The notes under the pieces: generated by a model
The model's database searches: none
What the model was told of the DNA's origin: nothing
The model's input: the letters and a program-made list of their open reading frames with translations, nothing else
Shown: positions 34,795 to 44,176 of the stretch, one piece after another
Position numbering within the stretch: position 1 is the stretch's first letter
How the letters are laid out: each line of letters opens with the position of its first letter
From: JBBRBB01 sp038206235
GTDB taxonomy: Bacteria > Bacteroidota > Bacteroidia > Chitinophagales > Chitinophagaceae
Length of the DNA stretch: 64,000 nt
Assembly: GCA_038206235.1 (NCBI GenBank)
Contig: JBBRBB010000012.1
Span: 53,014-117,013, forward strand
Direction of reading: 5' to 3'
Program-made: the position numbers and the translations under genes

Positions 34795-36579
34795 GTGGCA
34801 AAATTAAAACAATATAAAGAATTGATTTTTTCTGTAATTACATGTTGTTTATTACATATACATCTCAGTGCGCAAGAGTGTAAGCTCATTGCTTATAATA
34901 AAGACAACAAACCGCTGCAGGCAGATGGCTTTACAATTCAATCAACCTTTACATCAAAACAAAATTGTTTAGTGTATGCTGCACAACTGCCTTCTTCATT
35001 AAACATGCAAGGTTATATAAGCGCCTCTGTTGATTCTTTGTGGCAGGATTCATCAAATGTATATCTGCAATTATTTGCCGGCGAAAAATATGAATGGGAG
35101 GCATTGCATATAAATGAAAATGACTGGATAATTTTAAACATGCTTGGCTACTATAAAGAAACTTTTCAAAGCAAACCATTTCAGCAGCAAAAGCTGGTGA
35201 GCATGTATAATGACGTGCTGGATTATTTTGCAAACAATGGCTATCCTTTTGCAAAAGTTTTTCTGGATAGTATTTCATTTATCAACAATAAAATAAAGGC
35301 AACACTCTATATTGATAAAGGAAATTTGTACACTATGGACAGCATTGTTGTTAATGGTGATGCAAGAATAACAGGAAATTTTTTACAGCATTATCTTGAT
35401 ATTGAAAAAACATATCAGCAGAATAAGCTGAATAATATTAATGAACGCTTAGCACAATTATCTTTTTTTAAGCAATCTCAACCTTACGAAGTGGAAATGT
35501 TGAACACGGGCGCTATTCTGCATTTATATTTACAGTCAACTGCAACCAATGAAATTAATGTTCTTGTTGGCTTACTTCCTTCGAATGAACAAACCGGCGG
35601 TAAATTATTATTAACCGGTGAAGCAAAGGTTGCCTTGCAAAATTCTTTTGGAGCTGGCGAAATCATCAGTGTTAACTGGCAACAGTTGCAGCCAAAATCT
35701 CCCCAACTAAATATTTTTTTCCAGCGCCCCTATATTTTTGCTTCACCGTTTGGAATTAATTTTAATTTCAATTTATATAAAAGGGATACCTCTTATACAA
35801 ACATTCAGTCTCAAATAGGTTTGCAATACAGCCTTTCTTATAAACAATCAGGCGCTCTATTGTTGCAGGCTTACACAACAAATCTAATAAATGCAGATAC
35901 CGCTTCAGTTAAGCTAAGCAAAACTTTACCTGATGTTGCAGATACACGCTCTGTTAGTCTTGCCTTACAATATAATTTTTATAGCACCGATTACCGTTTT
36001 AATCCGCGAAGAGGAAATGAACTATTTTTTTCGGGCAACTTTGGAAATAAAAAAATAAAAAAGAACGCAGCCATCACTCAAATAAAAGATTCTGCTTTTA
36101 ATTATAGCACACTGTACGATTCAGTGAAACTAAGTTCATACCAGGTAAAACTGCAAATGGCTGCAGCGCACTATATTTCTGTGGGCAAACAATCGGCCTT
36201 TAAAATGGCATTGAATGCAGGCTGGTATCAAACGCCTGATTATTTTCAAAATGAATTATTTCAAATTGGCGGTTACAAATTATTGCGCGGCTTTGATGAA
36301 GAGAGTATTTTCACAAATCTCTATGGTATAGCCACAGCAGAGTACCATTATCTGCTTGCAAGAAATTCATGGTTTTATTCTTTTATTGATTTTGGTTTGG
36401 CGCAATATAAAAGCAATACGCAAACCTATTCGCATAGTTATCTTGGCTTTGGAACAGGGCTTGCGCTGGAAACAAAAAGTGGTGTTTTTAATATCTCCGT
36501 TGCTGAAGGAAAACGCAATGACCTAACACTTGATTTTAGGCAGGCAAAAATTCATTTAGGATTCATAAGCCTGTTTTAA
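34795..36579 (+). CDS. Omp85/BamA-TamA family outer membrane protein
   Basis: 594 aa from GTG 34795 (MAKLKQYKELIFSVITCCLLHIHLSAQ, a signal peptide). Residues about 110-270 hold POTRA-like strands (LYTMDSIVVNGDARITGN), and residues 280-594 form a C-terminal beta-barrel of the bacterial surface antigen type, with GGYKLLRGFDEESIF near the lid/RGF motif and a C-terminal Phe (GFISLF). Such proteins insert or export outer membrane proteins or lipids. It has fewer POTRA domains than BamA, so it is an accessory paralogue. It lies 33 nt before the DUF4271 gene. Confidence 0.88.
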   Translation: MAKLKQYKELIFSVITCCLLHIHLSAQECKLIAYNKDNKPLQADGFTIQSTFTSKQNCLVYAAQLPSSLNMQGYISASVDSLWQDSSNVYLQLFAGEKYEWEALHINENDWIILNMLGYYKETFQSKPFQQQKLVSMYNDVLDYFANNGYPFAKVFLDSISFINNKIKATLYIDKGNLYTMDSIVVNGDARITGNFLQHYLDIEKTYQQNKLNNINERLAQLSFFKQSQPYEVEMLNTGAILHLYLQSTATNEINVLVGLLPSNEQTGGKLLLTGEAKVALQNSFGAGEIISVNWQQLQPKSPQLNIFFQRPYIFASPFGINFNFNLYKRDTSYTNIQSQIGLQYSLSYKQSGALLLQAYTTNLINADTASVKLSKTLPDVADTRSVSLALQYNFYSTDYRFNPRRGNELFFSGNFGNKKIKKNAAITQIKDSAFNYSTLYDSVKLSSYQVKLQMAAAHYISVGKQSAFKMALNAGWYQTPDYFQNELFQIGGYKLLRGFDEESIFTNLYGIATAEYHYLLARNSWFYSFIDFGLAQYKSNTQTYSHSYLGFGTGLALETKSGVFNISVAEGKRNDLTLDFRQAKIHLGFISLF

Positions 36580-36589
36580 TTAAGTTGAA

Positions 36590-36597
36590 TATTTTTG
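36590..36597 (+). promoter_or_regulatory. Candidate -7 element before DUF4271 gene
   Basis: TATTTTTG fits TAnnTTTG and ends 15 nt before the preferred TTG start, consistent with a short leader; it may be a secondary promoter. Confidence 0.3.
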
Positions 36598-36612
36598 CCG
36601 TTAATTTTTTGC

Positions 36613-37746
36613 TTGAAAAAAAATTCCATTATACTGCTGCTAATCCTTATGCTTTCAATTAAGGCGACTGCACAGGAAGACACGCAAACAACAGAAAGAG
36701 CTATTGACAGTGCAACAGCATTCAAGAAAGATTCCGCTCTTCCTTTTAAAAAAGATTCTGTTTTTTCTGATTCTTCTTCAGTTACTATACAGGATACATT
36801 CCAACGTTCTGCAGATACTCTTATCCTTTCTCCCAGCACATTAAACCTGGATATTTATGGTAAAGATTCAGTAATGCCTTCAAAAAAAAATATTGCATTA
36901 ATAAAAAAGAATATCAGCTGGCAGAATGATACAGGTTTTCAAAACTTCCTGAGATTTTCGGGGCTTGAGATAAAAAAAATCGTACAGCCCGTGACAAGAG
37001 AAACTGCCCTCGGAGAGACTGATACTGCAAGCAGAAAAGTTGTACATGTTAAAGCAATCAACCGGGGCACCATGAATGAAGAGATGAGACCTTCACAAAG
37101 TAAAGACCCGCTTTTTTATACGCTTGCCGCACTGTTTTTATTTCTTGCTTTTATTAAAACTGCATTTTCAAAATATTTTCATCAGGTATTCAGCCTGTCA
37201 TTTCAAACCGCTGCGGGCCAAAAACAAACGAGAGAACAATTGTTGCAAAACAGGCTTCCTGCATTCCTGATGAATTTATTATTTATTTTTTCCGGCAGCT
37301 TATTAATTACTTTACTGGCACAATACTTTAAATGGATTACCATGACTTACTGGTGGCTATTGCTGTATGCTGCCGTTATTCTTGCCGCAATATATATTAT
37401 TAAATACCTTTTTATAAATTTCACAGGCTGGGTGTTTAATGCAAGGCAGAGTGCCGGCGCATATAGTTTTATTGTTTTTATTATAAACAAAATTCTTGGG
37501 GTTGTATTGCTTCCTATGCTGGTTATTATTGCCTTTGCAGATGAGAATATTAAAAGCGTTACCATAACGATTATGTTTTGTATTATCATCTTTCTTTTTT
37601 TATATCGTTATTTATTTTCACTAACAACTATTCGCAAAAATCTAGACATTACTGCATTCCACTTTTTTATCTACCTTTGCGCCGTGGAAATTTTGCCTTT
37701 GCTAATTATATATAAAGTGTTTTTTTCTGAAATAAAAAGTAATTAA
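36613..37746 (+). CDS. DUF4271 membrane protein
   Basis: 377 aa from TTG 36613 (MKKNSIILLLILMLSIKATAQ, signal peptide). Residues 22-150 are a Ser/Asp/Lys-rich periplasmic linker with DSATAFKKDS repeats. From residue about 155 come the DUF4271 domain and six or so hydrophobic helices (FYTLAALFLFLAFIKTAFSK ... FLFLYRYLFSLTTI). DUF4271 proteins are conserved in Bacteroidota next to hemD, as here; no molecular function is known. The start is uncertain: six codons upstream another TTG is in frame. Confidence 0.85.
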   Translation: MKKNSIILLLILMLSIKATAQEDTQTTERAIDSATAFKKDSALPFKKDSVFSDSSSVTIQDTFQRSADTLILSPSTLNLDIYGKDSVMPSKKNIALIKKNISWQNDTGFQNFLRFSGLEIKKIVQPVTRETALGETDTASRKVVHVKAINRGTMNEEMRPSQSKDPLFYTLAALFLFLAFIKTAFSKYFHQVFSLSFQTAAGQKQTREQLLQNRLPAFLMNLLFIFSGSLLITLLAQYFKWITMTYWWLLLYAAVILAAIYIIKYLFINFTGWVFNARQSAGAYSFIVFIINKILGVVLLPMLVIIAFADENIKSVTITIMFCIIIFLFLYRYLFSLTTIRKNLDITAFHFFIYLCAVEILPLLIIYKVFFSEIKSN

Positions 37747-37759
37747 TTACTTATAAAGC

Positions 37760-38560
37760 ATGATTAAAAACGGAGTTAAAAAATCTTCTAACGTACTGAT
37801 GCCAAGAAGAATATTAATTACTCAAGCCCGGCCCGACAGTGAAAAATCGCCCTATTTTGATTTGGCCCGCAAATACGCTGTTGAATTATCTTTTTATCCT
37901 TTTATTCGCCTGGAACCTATACCCGCAAAGGATTTCAGAAAACAAAAGGTTGATATAGCATCTTTTACCGCCATTGTTTTTACCAGCCGTAATGCCATTG
38001 ACCATTTCTTCAGGCTATGCGAAGAAATGAAGATTGTTATAAGTCAGGATACCAAATACTTCTGCATTACAGAAGCGGTTGCATTATATCTTCAAAAATT
38101 TATTCTTTACCGTAAACGTAAGGTTTTTTATGGCACAGATGGCACCAATAAAAGCATGTTTGATGCCATTAATAAGCATAAAGAGAATGAAAAATTTCAG
38201 TATGTATGCAGCGAAAACCAGCAGGACAATGAAATTGTAAACTGGCTGAAGGCAAACAATTGCGGATTTCAAATGGCTTTTATGTACCGTTCTGTAAGCA
38301 ATAATGTAAAGGAAATAATGGATGAGCAGGAATATGATGTTATTTGCTTTTTTACTCCCAGCGGCGTTCGCAGCCTCTTCTATAATATCCCTGCCTTTAA
38401 GCAAAATGGCACTGCTATTGGCGCTTTTGGCAATAACACAATTAAGGCGGGTGAAGAAGCCGGTTTATATGTAAATATAAAAGCACCGGCACCGGAAGCC
38501 CCAAGCATGGTTTCAGCTTTGGATCATTTCCTATCTCATGGGATAAAAAAGAAGTCTTAA
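37760..38560 (+). CDS. hemD: Uroporphyrinogen-III synthase
   Basis: 266 aa. It cyclises hydroxymethylbilane to uroporphyrinogen III in heme synthesis. Family features: RRILITQARPDSEKSPYFDLA, FTSRNAIDHFF, and CFFTPSGVRSLF near residue 195. It lies 13 nt after DUF4271, a linkage repeated in related genomes. With hemW on the same block, this suggests a heme-related neighbourhood, but the other heme genes are elsewhere. Confidence 0.93.
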   Translation: MIKNGVKKSSNVLMPRRILITQARPDSEKSPYFDLARKYAVELSFYPFIRLEPIPAKDFRKQKVDIASFTAIVFTSRNAIDHFFRLCEEMKIVISQDTKYFCITEAVALYLQKFILYRKRKVFYGTDGTNKSMFDAINKHKENEKFQYVCSENQQDNEIVNWLKANNCGFQMAFMYRSVSNNVKEIMDEQEYDVICFFTPSGVRSLFYNIPAFKQNGTAIGAFGNNTIKAGEEAGLYVNIKAPAPEAPSMVSALDHFLSHGIKKKS

Positions 38561-38647
38561 ATAAAAAGCGGTAACATTTTTCTATTAATTTGCTTTTCAC
38601 TTTTTTTTGACGGTTTCAACTATCTGCGCGATAACACAGCAACAAAT

Positions 38648-38920
38648 TTAAACTGTAATATCCTGGTCGCTTTTCCATGGATCTGGCTGGCCATACATGC
38701 TTTCCTCCTCATTCAGCAATGAATTGGCAGTATTCTTTATTTGATTAATGGTGGTTGAAACGTTGTCAGCAATTTCATCATACTTATCTTTAACGGTGTT
38801 CTTAAGATCTGATGCTTTTCTTGAAATTCTTCTGCGGGTTTCTTCACCGCTATTCGGTGCAAATAATACGCCTAATAATAAACCTATTACTACGCCATTA
38901 ATAAAAGATTGAATTCGCAT
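38648..38920 (-). CDS. YtxH domain protein
   Basis: 90 aa. One N-terminal hydrophobic segment followed by the YtxH motif (GVVIGLLLGVLFAPNSGEETRR) and an amphipathic helix (SDLKNTVKDKYDEIADNVST). YtxH proteins are small stress-associated membrane proteins of unknown mechanism. Single gene, convergent with hemD. Confidence 0.9.
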   Translation of the reverse strand: MRIQSFINGVVIGLLLGVLFAPNSGEETRRRISRKASDLKNTVKDKYDEIADNVSTTINQIKNTANSLLNEEESMYGQPDPWKSDQDITV

Positions 38921-39118
38921 AATTGAAGTTTTAAAAGTTTACAATAAATTATTTCTGAGAGTATAAAAAAATTCTGCCAGTACACTTTTAACCTGTATGG
39001 TTGCATTTTCTTTTTACGATACAAGCTTTTTGTGAAATAAATTCCACATGTAATACAACTACTTATTTAGTCCAATTAAAATTGTATATAAAATCGAAAA
39101 TCTGAAAAATAAATTTCA

Positions 39119-39142
39119 CCCCCGCTATTTATTGAGCGGGGT
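39119..39142 (-). terminator. Hairpin after the secreted glycosidase-like gene
   Basis: CCCCGCT (39120-39126) and AGCGGGG (39135-39141) form a 7-bp GC-rich stem with an 8-nt loop, 20 nt after the stop of the gene at 39159-40382. On the minus strand an A/T-rich stretch follows, but without a strict U-run. Confidence 0.55.
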
Positions 39143-39158
39143 CTAAAGAAAAAAGTGT

Positions 39159-40382
39159 TTATTTATTTTTTGGGCGATTCTGAAAAGGCACACAATACAC
39201 AAAAGGATTTGCAATTATGTTTGCAATATTATCCCTAAAAAGATAACCATTAGGCCGTATTGCGTAAGGTCTTGTACCGGTTGATAAGGAAGTATGCAAA
39301 CCCCACTGCCTGTAAGGTCTTATGCTTTGAAACTCATCCCGGTCTCCATCATACCAAATTACATACGGCAAACCCTGCATAGCACAGGTGAGTTCCTGTG
39401 TAATTTCATTAGCGGGTGTTATTTGTCCTGCTTCATTAACCATAAGCGGTTTGCCTCCTTCTGTATTAGAATCATCAAAATAAGCAAATACTTCTTCTAA
39501 GCTTCCCTGCGAGATGTGAGCGGTATCAATATCGGTAGCACGGTCCGCGTAATACCAGTCTGCCAGCTTTATGGGTTCGTACCAATGTATATTTACATAA
39601 TCAATATTTATAAACTTGTACGCATTAAGAAAGTATTTAGCCCTGTTTAACTTGCCCTGATAAAAAGGAGTATAAATACGGGCAATGCTTCTTTGCGGCA
39701 TTGAATTGTTTAAAAAAGTATCTGCTCTTGCAGTGTCGTGCAGGGTGTTTAAAAAATAATCCCATACCGTTAAAACTACGCCTATATCTGTGATTGCTCC
39801 ATTGCAGACCTTCAGGTTTTTTTTATGACACTCGACAGCATCAGAAGCCAGCATCTCAATGTATTTGTCCTGGTCTGCCTGGTTTTGAATAAGATGAAAC
39901 TGAACATTATTTTCTTCATTCTCCACAACGATAACCGCAGGCGGCACATAGCCGGGTGAGGTAAGTGTATCTGTCAGGTCTTTAATGAAGGCCTGGTATT
40001 GAGGAGTTGCTCCGGGAAATGGTTCGGGTCCTCCTGCATGTTCACCCCAGTTAACATTGAGCAAAATCTTTATTGACGGACTGCTTTTTGTGTAGGCGTT
40101 GTATTCGTCAAGAAATTTTTGCTTCGCCGCCGGAATGTACCAGCTTCCATTACTCACAGCTATGCGTGCATAAGCAACCCCAAGATCATGTGCAAGGTTG
40201 GCGGCATCGGGCGGGTCAATGTTGTAACCATTCGATTCACTTACCAGTATGCCATAGGGATTTGGTATAGTATCAACAGATGCGGCATTTTCAAAGGGCG
40301 GTATATTATGCTTTTTTGCGTAAGAAAAATTCCCTGTCAGAATTACAATAATAAAGCTTAGAAGCAATGATTTTTTTATCAT
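39159..40382 (-). CDS. Secreted glycoside hydrolase-like protein, clan A type
   Basis: 407 aa with signal peptide (MIKKSLLLSFIIVILTGNFS). It has the features of a TIM-barrel glycosidase: an acid/base candidate Glu156 in VVENEENN at the end of a strand and a nucleophile candidate Glu317 in LMVNEAGQ, with VNIHWYEP between. This spacing fits clan GH-A (GH5, GH39, GH53 and others). The GH family is not assigned from memory. The substrate is unknown. Monocistronic; not in a polysaccharide utilisation locus (no SusC/SusD nearby). Confidence 0.65.
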   Translation of the reverse strand: MIKKSLLLSFIIVILTGNFSYAKKHNIPPFENAASVDTIPNPYGILVSESNGYNIDPPDAANLAHDLGVAYARIAVSNGSWYIPAAKQKFLDEYNAYTKSSPSIKILLNVNWGEHAGGPEPFPGATPQYQAFIKDLTDTLTSPGYVPPAVIVVENEENNVQFHLIQNQADQDKYIEMLASDAVECHKKNLKVCNGAITDIGVVLTVWDYFLNTLHDTARADTFLNNSMPQRSIARIYTPFYQGKLNRAKYFLNAYKFINIDYVNIHWYEPIKLADWYYADRATDIDTAHISQGSLEEVFAYFDDSNTEGGKPLMVNEAGQITPANEITQELTCAMQGLPYVIWYDGDRDEFQSIRPYRQWGLHTSLSTGTRPYAIRPNGYLFRDNIANIIANPFVYCVPFQNRPKNK

Positions 40383-40439
40383 AGAAATTTTTTTTCAATA
40401 GGTTTATTTGAATAGTAAATGTTCAATTTTAGCTCTCTG

Positions 40440-42053
40440 TTATTGCACAAATAATTTTTCTGTTTGCACAAGCCCATCTGTATTTTTCATTTCAACCCAA
40501 TACATACCTTTTGTAAGCGAAGAAATATCTATGCTGATAACGCTCTCACTCATAATATTTTTACTCAACAGCATCTTGTTATTAATATTAAAGATTTGTA
40601 TTTGCTGCAAATTATTTCCCTTTACATAAAGAATATTTTTGCCGGGATTGGGATAAATAGTAAAGATTAATTCTTTATTATTGTTGATCTCTTTTGCAAT
40701 TTTATCGTTTGGTAAATTATCAGGTGAGAAAGCTGCGCTTAATTTCACAACCCAGAAATCGTATTCGCCCACATTGCTTTGTGTTTTATCGCCACTAATA
40801 CCCGAAGATGATGACCCTCCTAAAATATATCCGCCGTCTGTTGTTTGCTCCACAGAATAAAGAAAATCATTAGAGTCTCCTCCATAGCGGGCATCCCATT
40901 GTTTTATGCCATTAGAATTTATTTTTACTATCCAATAGTCAGATAATCCCCGGCTATCTTCCGTTTTATCACCGCCAATACCAGATTGTGATTCGCCGCC
41001 CAAGATATAGCCGCCATCTGTTGTTTGCTCAAGAGAAGTAAGAGTTTCATAATTATTTGCCCCAAAACGAGTATCCCATTTCTTATTACCATTTGCATCA
41101 ATTTTTACTATCCAGTAATCGTAGTTCCCGCGGCTGGTCTGTGTTTTATCACCAGAAACATCAGAGCGGGAATCGCCTCCTAAAATGTAGCCGCCATCTG
41201 CTGTTTGCCTGATAGAATAGAGATGTTCATAATCCACTCCCCCAAAACGTTTATCCCATTGCTTTATACCACTGGCATCAATCTTTACTATCCAATAATC
41301 ACAATTTCCCTGGCCGTTTTCTGTTTTATCTCCACTAATGCCATAGTAAGAGTAGCCGCCTAAAATATAACCACCGTCTGTTGTTTGCTGCAGAGAAGTA
41401 AGCTCATCAAAATCTGCTCCGCCAAAGCGTTTATCCCATTGCTTTTCACCGTTGGCATCAATTTTTACTATCCAGTAATCAGCTTTCCCCCAACTGGGCC
41501 ATTTTTTATTACCACTTTTGCCAGACCAGGAGTAGCCGCCTAAAATATATCCGCTGTCGGTTGTTTGCTGAAGAGAATTAAGATAGTCAATATCCTTTCC
41601 TCCAAAGCGCTTATCCCATTGCTTAATACCATTGGAATTTAGTTTTACCACCCAATAATCATAAGAGCCCCAGCTTGCCTGTGTTTTATCACCGCTAATG
41701 CCTGAGAGAGAAGAGCCACCCAAAATACCGCCACCGTCAGTAGTTTGCTGCAGGCAGGTAAGCTTATCATCAGCGCTTCCGCCAAAGCGTCTGCTCCATT
41801 GTTTTACACCATTGGCATTAATTTTCATAGCCGAATAATCGTAACCTCCTCTGCTGCCAGCGCCAAAGAGAGAAGAGCCGCCTGCAATATAACCTCCATC
41901 CGTTGTTTGCTTCACGGAACTGAGTGCATCATCAGAAATTCCTCCAAAGGTTTTATCCCATTGTTTTGAAGGTGCTTGTGCAAATAAAGATTCAGATAAC
42001 AAACAAAGCAGAGTAAGAAATAGTATGTGTTTGAGTAAACTTTTTGTTTTCAT
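40440..42053 (-). CDS. Seven-repeat secreted protein with type IX sorting domain
   Basis: 537 aa. Signal peptide (to about residue 25: LLSESLFAQ), then seven repeats of about 60 residues, each beginning KQWDKRFGG or close and including QTTDGGYILGGSS and DYWIVKID; the family is a predicted beta-propeller. The last 75 residues (FTIYPNPGKNILYVKGNNLQ ... YWVEMKNTDGLVQTEKLFVQ) are a type IX secretion C-terminal sorting domain, so it should be exported across the outer membrane and anchored or released. Function unknown, perhaps adhesion. Repeats 3-5 are close to identical at DNA level. Confidence 0.9.
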   Translation of the reverse strand: MKTKSLLKHILFLTLLCLLSESLFAQAPSKQWDKTFGGISDDALSSVKQTTDGGYIAGGSSLFGAGSRGGYDYSAMKINANGVKQWSRRFGGSADDKLTCLQQTTDGGGILGGSSLSGISGDKTQASWGSYDYWVVKLNSNGIKQWDKRFGGKDIDYLNSLQQTTDSGYILGGYSWSGKSGNKKWPSWGKADYWIVKIDANGEKQWDKRFGGADFDELTSLQQTTDGGYILGGYSYYGISGDKTENGQGNCDYWIVKIDASGIKQWDKRFGGVDYEHLYSIRQTADGGYILGGDSRSDVSGDKTQTSRGNYDYWIVKIDANGNKKWDTRFGANNYETLTSLEQTTDGGYILGGESQSGIGGDKTEDSRGLSDYWIVKINSNGIKQWDARYGGDSNDFLYSVEQTTDGGYILGGSSSSGISGDKTQSNVGEYDFWVVKLSAAFSPDNLPNDKIAKEINNNKELIFTIYPNPGKNILYVKGNNLQQIQIFNINNKMLLSKNIMSESVISIDISSLTKGMYWVEMKNTDGLVQTEKLFVQ

Positions 42054-42558
42054 AGCAGTAAAAATACGAATGATTGTGAAGATTGAAAAAGAAAGATACT
42101 AAAATTTTGGTAATGGTTTTACTATTTGTTCTCTGATTTATGAATTTTATTTTTTTTAGATTGTGCCGTTAATGCAGGCTAAAGGCCATAGATATGGGCT
42201 GTGAATTTTATTATTTCCGTAGTAGTTTTCGATATCTTTTTCATCGGGGTATAGATTACTTCTCAGTAAACAGTGTGTGCAACTCTTTTATCCTGATGTA
42301 ATTTTTCGCGTTCGTTTTATTTACTCTGATACATGCTTTACATAACGACCATTCCTAAAGGCTGCTTTAATATCTCCTCAGCAAAATAATATATAAAACT
42401 TTCCAGTATCACCTGTTGCTTTGGTAGCGGCTTTTGCCATGATACAAAAGCCCTCCCGAGGAGTATTGCATCTCAATGTCTACTGCATTTCTTTTATTCA
42501 GCATTGGCATCTTCACAAAAAAATGCCATCAGAAAGATTAACTTTGTCAAAAGCGTTT
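42054..42558. other. Spacer with a copy of the lycopene cyclase 5' end
   Basis: No intact gene is seen. The segment 42496-42524 repeats, with 26 of 29 identical bases, the sequence at 42844-42872 that spans the start of the lycopene cyclase gene. In the left copy the reading ...LASSQKNA... parallels the cyclase N-terminus MPSSQENI. Confidence 0.5.
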
Positions 42559-42741
42559 ATGGAAACCATTCAGTTTGAAACAAAGCTTACATCAAATTCT
42601 GAAATAAAAATACCTGCAGAGCTCAAAGAAAAAATTGAACTTAATAAACCTGTTCGCATACTCGTAATACCGGCTGGTGAAAAATTGTATGAAGATTGGG
42701 AAGATGATGAATGGAATAAATTATCCATGCTCTTAAATTGA
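42559..42741 (+). CDS. Small antitoxin-like protein (orphan)
   Basis: 60 aa from ATG 42559 (METIQFETKLTSNSEIKIPA). The pattern EIKIPAELKEKIELNKPVRI and LVIPAGE resembles short antitoxins with a swapped-hairpin or Phd-type N-terminus followed by an acidic tail (DWEDDEWNKL). No toxin follows: the next frame (ATG 42744) is only 20 codons, MANKYQNRFSLHHSDKKILK, and may be a toxin scrap. It lies between the two copies of the lycopene cyclase 5' repeat. Family assignment is weak. Confidence 0.45.
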   Translation: METIQFETKLTSNSEIKIPAELKEKIELNKPVRILVIPAGEKLYEDWEDDEWNKLSMLLN

Positions 42742-42810
42742 CGATGGCGAATAAGTATCAAAATCGGTTCTCTCTCCATCATTCTGACAAAAAAATTCTA
42801 AAATAAACGC

Positions 42811-42830
42811 TTGCAGAAATACTTCTGCAA
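42811..42830 (+). promoter_or_regulatory. Perfect dyad before lycopene cyclase
   Basis: TTGCAGAA and TTCTGCAA separated by ATAC, 22 nt before the TTG start. The 8-bp arms could bind a dimeric regulator of carotenoid synthesis or form a small hairpin. Confidence 0.4.
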
Positions 42831-42851
42831 TCATAGTTTTCATATTTAGCA

Positions 42852-44066
42852 TTGCCATCTTCACAAGAAAATATAAGCTCTCATTCAGGTGCACAAACTT
42901 TTGATTATATAATCACAGGTGCAGGCTGTGCGGGTTTAAGTTTATTGATGCGAATGATGCAGCACCCTTTCTTTAATCACAAACAAATTCTCGTAATAGA
43001 TCAATCCCCAAAAAATAAAAATGATCGCACCTGGTGTTTCTGGGAAAAAGAATGCGGTCTGTTTGAATCTATTGTTCATCATCGCTGGAAGCAAATTGAT
43101 TTTTATTCAAACCATTTTTCTGCTCGTTTCGACATTGCACCTTATGAATATAAAATGATTCGCAGCATTGATTTTTATAATTATGTACTAAATGAAGCAA
43201 AGCAACATTCGAATATTCATTTTTATTATGGCAACGTAACAGCAATTAAAAATGAGAATGGAAAAGCAGGTGTGAAAATTGATAAGAATGAATTTCATGC
43301 TCAGTATATCTTCAACAGCATTTTATTTGATGATGAACTTATCAAGACATCTACAGAAAACACAAAGGGCGTTTATCATTTATTGCAGCACTTTAAAGGC
43401 TGGTTGATTGAAACAAACGAAAATGTTTTCGACGAACGCATTGCCACGTTTATGGATTTTAGGGTAAGCCAGCAACAGGGAACTACATTCACTTATGGGC
43501 TGCCTGTATCCTCAAACAAAGCTTTGGTTGAATATACTTTGTTCAGTAAAACATTATTGCCACAAGAAGAATATGACAGAGCGTTAAAGGAATACATGCA
43601 GCAATTTTTACAACTGCATAATTACACAATACTGGAAGAAGAGTTTGGAGTAATTCCAATGACGAACAAACGATTCATCACACATGATTCAAGAATTATA
43701 AACATCGGCACAGCAGGCGGGCAAACAAAGTCAAGCAGTGGTTATACCTTCCGGTTTATACAAAAACATACACAAAATTTGATAGAGCTTATTGTAAATA
43801 ATAAACCACCTGTATTAAATTCATCGCTCAATAAAAAAAAATTCAGTTTATACGATAGCGTTTTGCTTAATGTATTGCACAATAATAAAATGCGGGGCGA
43901 TGAAATCTTTGCAGCAATCTTTAAAAAGAATCCACCCCAAAGAGTTCTTCAGTTTTTAGACAATGAAACAAGTTTATTTCAAGATTTAAAAATACTTGCC
44001 GGCGTTCCAACATCTGTATTTTTGCCAGCAACGGTAAAGGAAATATGGAATAAAATGAGCGGATAA
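42852..44066 (+). CDS. Lycopene cyclase family protein
   Basis: 404 aa from TTG 42852. FAD-dependent beta-cyclase family: dinucleotide-binding motif DYIITGAGCAGLSLLMRMM at residues 17-35, DRTWCFWEKE near 60, and GTAGGQTKSSSGYTF near 285. It would convert lycopene to beta- or gamma-carotene in the inner membrane, fitting the pigments of these bacteria. Other carotenoid genes are not in the window. No ATG start precedes the FAD motif; the duplicated leader (see 42054-42558) makes the true promoter unclear. Confidence 0.88.
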   Translation: MPSSQENISSHSGAQTFDYIITGAGCAGLSLLMRMMQHPFFNHKQILVIDQSPKNKNDRTWCFWEKECGLFESIVHHRWKQIDFYSNHFSARFDIAPYEYKMIRSIDFYNYVLNEAKQHSNIHFYYGNVTAIKNENGKAGVKIDKNEFHAQYIFNSILFDDELIKTSTENTKGVYHLLQHFKGWLIETNENVFDERIATFMDFRVSQQQGTTFTYGLPVSSNKALVEYTLFSKTLLPQEEYDRALKEYMQQFLQLHNYTILEEEFGVIPMTNKRFITHDSRIINIGTAGGQTKSSSGYTFRFIQKHTQNLIELIVNNKPPVLNSSLNKKKFSLYDSVLLNVLHNNKMRGDEIFAAIFKKNPPQRVLQFLDNETSLFQDLKILAGVPTSVFLPATVKEIWNKMSG

Positions 44067-44098
44067 TTTTTTCAATTATTTTTGATGTGGGGTTTAAT

Positions 44099-44170
44099 GG
44101 TCTCGTAGTACAATGGATAGTATAAGGGCCTCCGAAGCCCTGGATTCAGGTTCGATTCCTGACGGGACCA
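44099..44170 (+). tRNA. tRNA-Arg (CCG)
   Basis: 72-nt cloverleaf. Acceptor GGTCTCG pairs with CGGGACC, anticodon stem AGGGC/GCCCT with loop CTCCGAA gives anticodon CCG (44132-44134), T-arm GGTTCGATTCC. CCA is not encoded. It reads CGG arginine codons, a rare codon in this AT-rich genome, and sits between lycopene cyclase and the convergent Lrp gene. Confidence 0.95.
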
Positions 44171-44176
44171 CACCCT

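Noticed and set aside
40440..42053. Tandem DNA repeats considered as a CRISPR or minisatellite
   Set aside because: The period of about 180 nt is in frame and codes for a regular protein repeat with signal peptide and sorting domain.
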